From assembly GCA_011051425.1 (NCBI GenBank), contig DRLF01000372.1, forward strand, positions 1 to 6,894: a DNA stretch of 6,894 bases, written 5' to 3'. This document shows positions 6,082 through 6,894 of this stretch, piece after piece. Both the position numbers and the translations under genes were made by a program. The DNA is from Thiolapillus brandeum. GTDB taxonomy: Bacteria; Pseudomonadota; Gammaproteobacteria; Chromatiales; Chromatiaceae. Each line of letters starts with the position of its first letter. Positions within the stretch are counted from its first letter, which is position 1. The notes below the pieces were generated by a model. The model worked only from the letters and a program-made list of their open reading frames with translations, made no database searches and was not told the DNA's origin.

Positions 6082-6894
6082 CTATCGCGTCAGGTAGTCG
6101 GAGTGTACCCAGCCCTGCTGGCCGCCGGCATCCACTTCCCACCAGGGGCCGCTTTTCGCGCCGGTAGGCATGACGGATGCGCCCTTGGGCAGGGTTTTCA
6201 GCACGGGTGCATGGGTTGTTGGTCCGCCGCGCAGGTTCAGCCTTCTGGACGTGTACCAGCCGGCGTTGTCGGCGGAGGAAGCACTGTTGGCCGGGATAGC
6301 ACCAAGCTGGCGGGCCAGCTTGTTGTGTGCATCGAGAAATGCCGCTGCGGTGATTTTACCGATATCGGTGTTTTCATAGGAACCGCCCAGCCCGGCGACG
6401 GGGCCGGCCCAGCCGAAGCCGCCCCAGCTGATGTCACTCTTGCTGGCGCTGCCCTGGGCGACTGCTTCCTGTACGCCTGTGCGCACGCTGGTGGCGGTCA
6501 GCAGTACTTCGGCTTCGAGATCGGTAGTGTGCAGGCCGCCTGCAATGGCGCCCGCGGCACCGGGCAACAGCCCGCCCAGTCCACCAAAAGCACCGCCGGC
6601 ATCTTCGTTCTTGCGCAGGATGGTCGGAGTGATGATGTAGTCTGCAGCCACCATCTGTCCGGAGCCCATGTGGCTGCCCTTCTGCAGTTCACCGCCCCGG
6701 GCCATTTGCCGTTCGCGTTGCAGGGCGCTGGACGCACGTCCGCGATCGACCACGCGGAAGCAGTTGCTTTGGGCCATGAGCAGGCGCAGCACTGGCACCG
6801 GGCTGGTCAGCCCGTAGGACATATAGTAGCGGTCTTCCGGCTCCAGGAGGGCGGCGGTGCCAATGGGGCGGGCGCAATGGAACAGCTGGCCGGA
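6082..6894 (-). CDS. CsgG/HfaB-family protein with C-terminal SH3 domain (5' partial)
   Basis: The frame is open to the right edge, giving 270 residues without the N-terminus; the ATG at 6822 is internal, because conserved-looking sequence continues before it. The body resembles the CsgG/HfaB family, which includes the outer-membrane lipoprotein pore for curli export. Recognisable blocks (window numbering) are VPVLRLLMAQSNCFRVVDRG (33-52), GSGQMVAADYIITPTI (77-92), a glycine-rich stretch GGAFGGLGGLL (100-110), VLLTATSVRTGVQEAVAQGSASK and a final helix KITAAAFLDAHNKLARQL. After a Ser/Ala/Asn linker comes a bacterial SH3 (SH3b) domain at about 211-270: LNLRGGPTTHAPVLKTLPKGA, then WWEVDAGGQQGWVHSDYL. 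SH3b domains often bind peptidoglycan, which fits an envelope role. Signal peptide and lipobox would lie outside the window. It is not necessarily curli related; no csgA, csgB or csgE-like gene is visible here. Confidence 0.8.
   Translation of the reverse strand, partial: SGQLFHCARPIGTAALLEPEDRYYMSYGLTSPVPVLRLLMAQSNCFRVVDRGRASSALQRERQMARGGELQKGSHMGSGQMVAADYIITPTILRKNEDAGGAFGGLGGLLPGAAGAIAGGLHTTDLEAEVLLTATSVRTGVQEAVAQGSASKSDISWGGFGWAGPVAGLGGSYENTDIGKITAAAFLDAHNKLARQLGAIPANSASSADNAGWYTSRRLNLRGGPTTHAPVLKTLPKGASVMPTGAKSGPWWEVDAGGQQGWVHSDYLTR

Noticed and set aside
6082..6822. CsgG-family gene starting at the ATG at 6822
   Set aside because: The frame continues to the edge with family-like sequence before that Met, so the Met is internal and the gene is cut by the window.

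Overview
The window looks like chromosomal DNA of a gammaproteobacterium. This is an inference from a RecG of ordinary proteobacterial type, a CsgG-family outer-membrane-type protein, a perfect FNR/Anr-type box and GTAG-headed REP palindromes. I cannot name a genus. Coding density is high, G+C is moderately high by eye, and there is no tRNA, rRNA, CRISPR array, integrase or transposase gene.

Layout. 1-134: regulatory region with a perfect FNR-type palindrome and a possible sigma70 promoter. 150-803 (+): Prx6-type peroxiredoxin with an archaeal-like three-cysteine arrangement, followed by a hairpin terminator. 804-1188: a non-coding stretch of about 385 bases packed with hairpins. It holds a terminator, a MITE-like block with inverted ends (875-1035) containing four stem-loops, and a REP doublet or REPIN (1089-1159). 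3828-1189 (-): a compact three-gene operon of two different PAPS-type sulfotransferases and a GT-A-like glycosyltransferase. 3829-3943: divergent promoter region. 3944-6040 (+): recG, starting with TTG. 6041-6076: hairpin between convergent genes. 6894-6082 (-): 3' part of a CsgG/HfaB-family protein with a C-terminal bacterial SH3 domain; its 5' end lies outside the window.

How the genes may work together. The minus-strand operon is the accessory part. Two sulfotransferases beside one glycosyltransferase suggest that the cell makes a sulfated glycan, glycolipid or similar surface molecule; the acceptor is unknown. Peroxiredoxin (peroxide defence, perhaps under oxygen-responsive control) and RecG (replication-fork rescue and recombination) are housekeeping genes that flank it and are transcribed separately. 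The CsgG-SH3 protein belongs to another, envelope-related unit that starts beyond the right edge.

No clearly unprecedented system is visible. The most interesting items are the sulfotransferase/glycosyltransferase cassette, the REPIN with a paired compensatory change, the FNR box upstream of the peroxiredoxin gene, and the CsgG-SH3 fusion.
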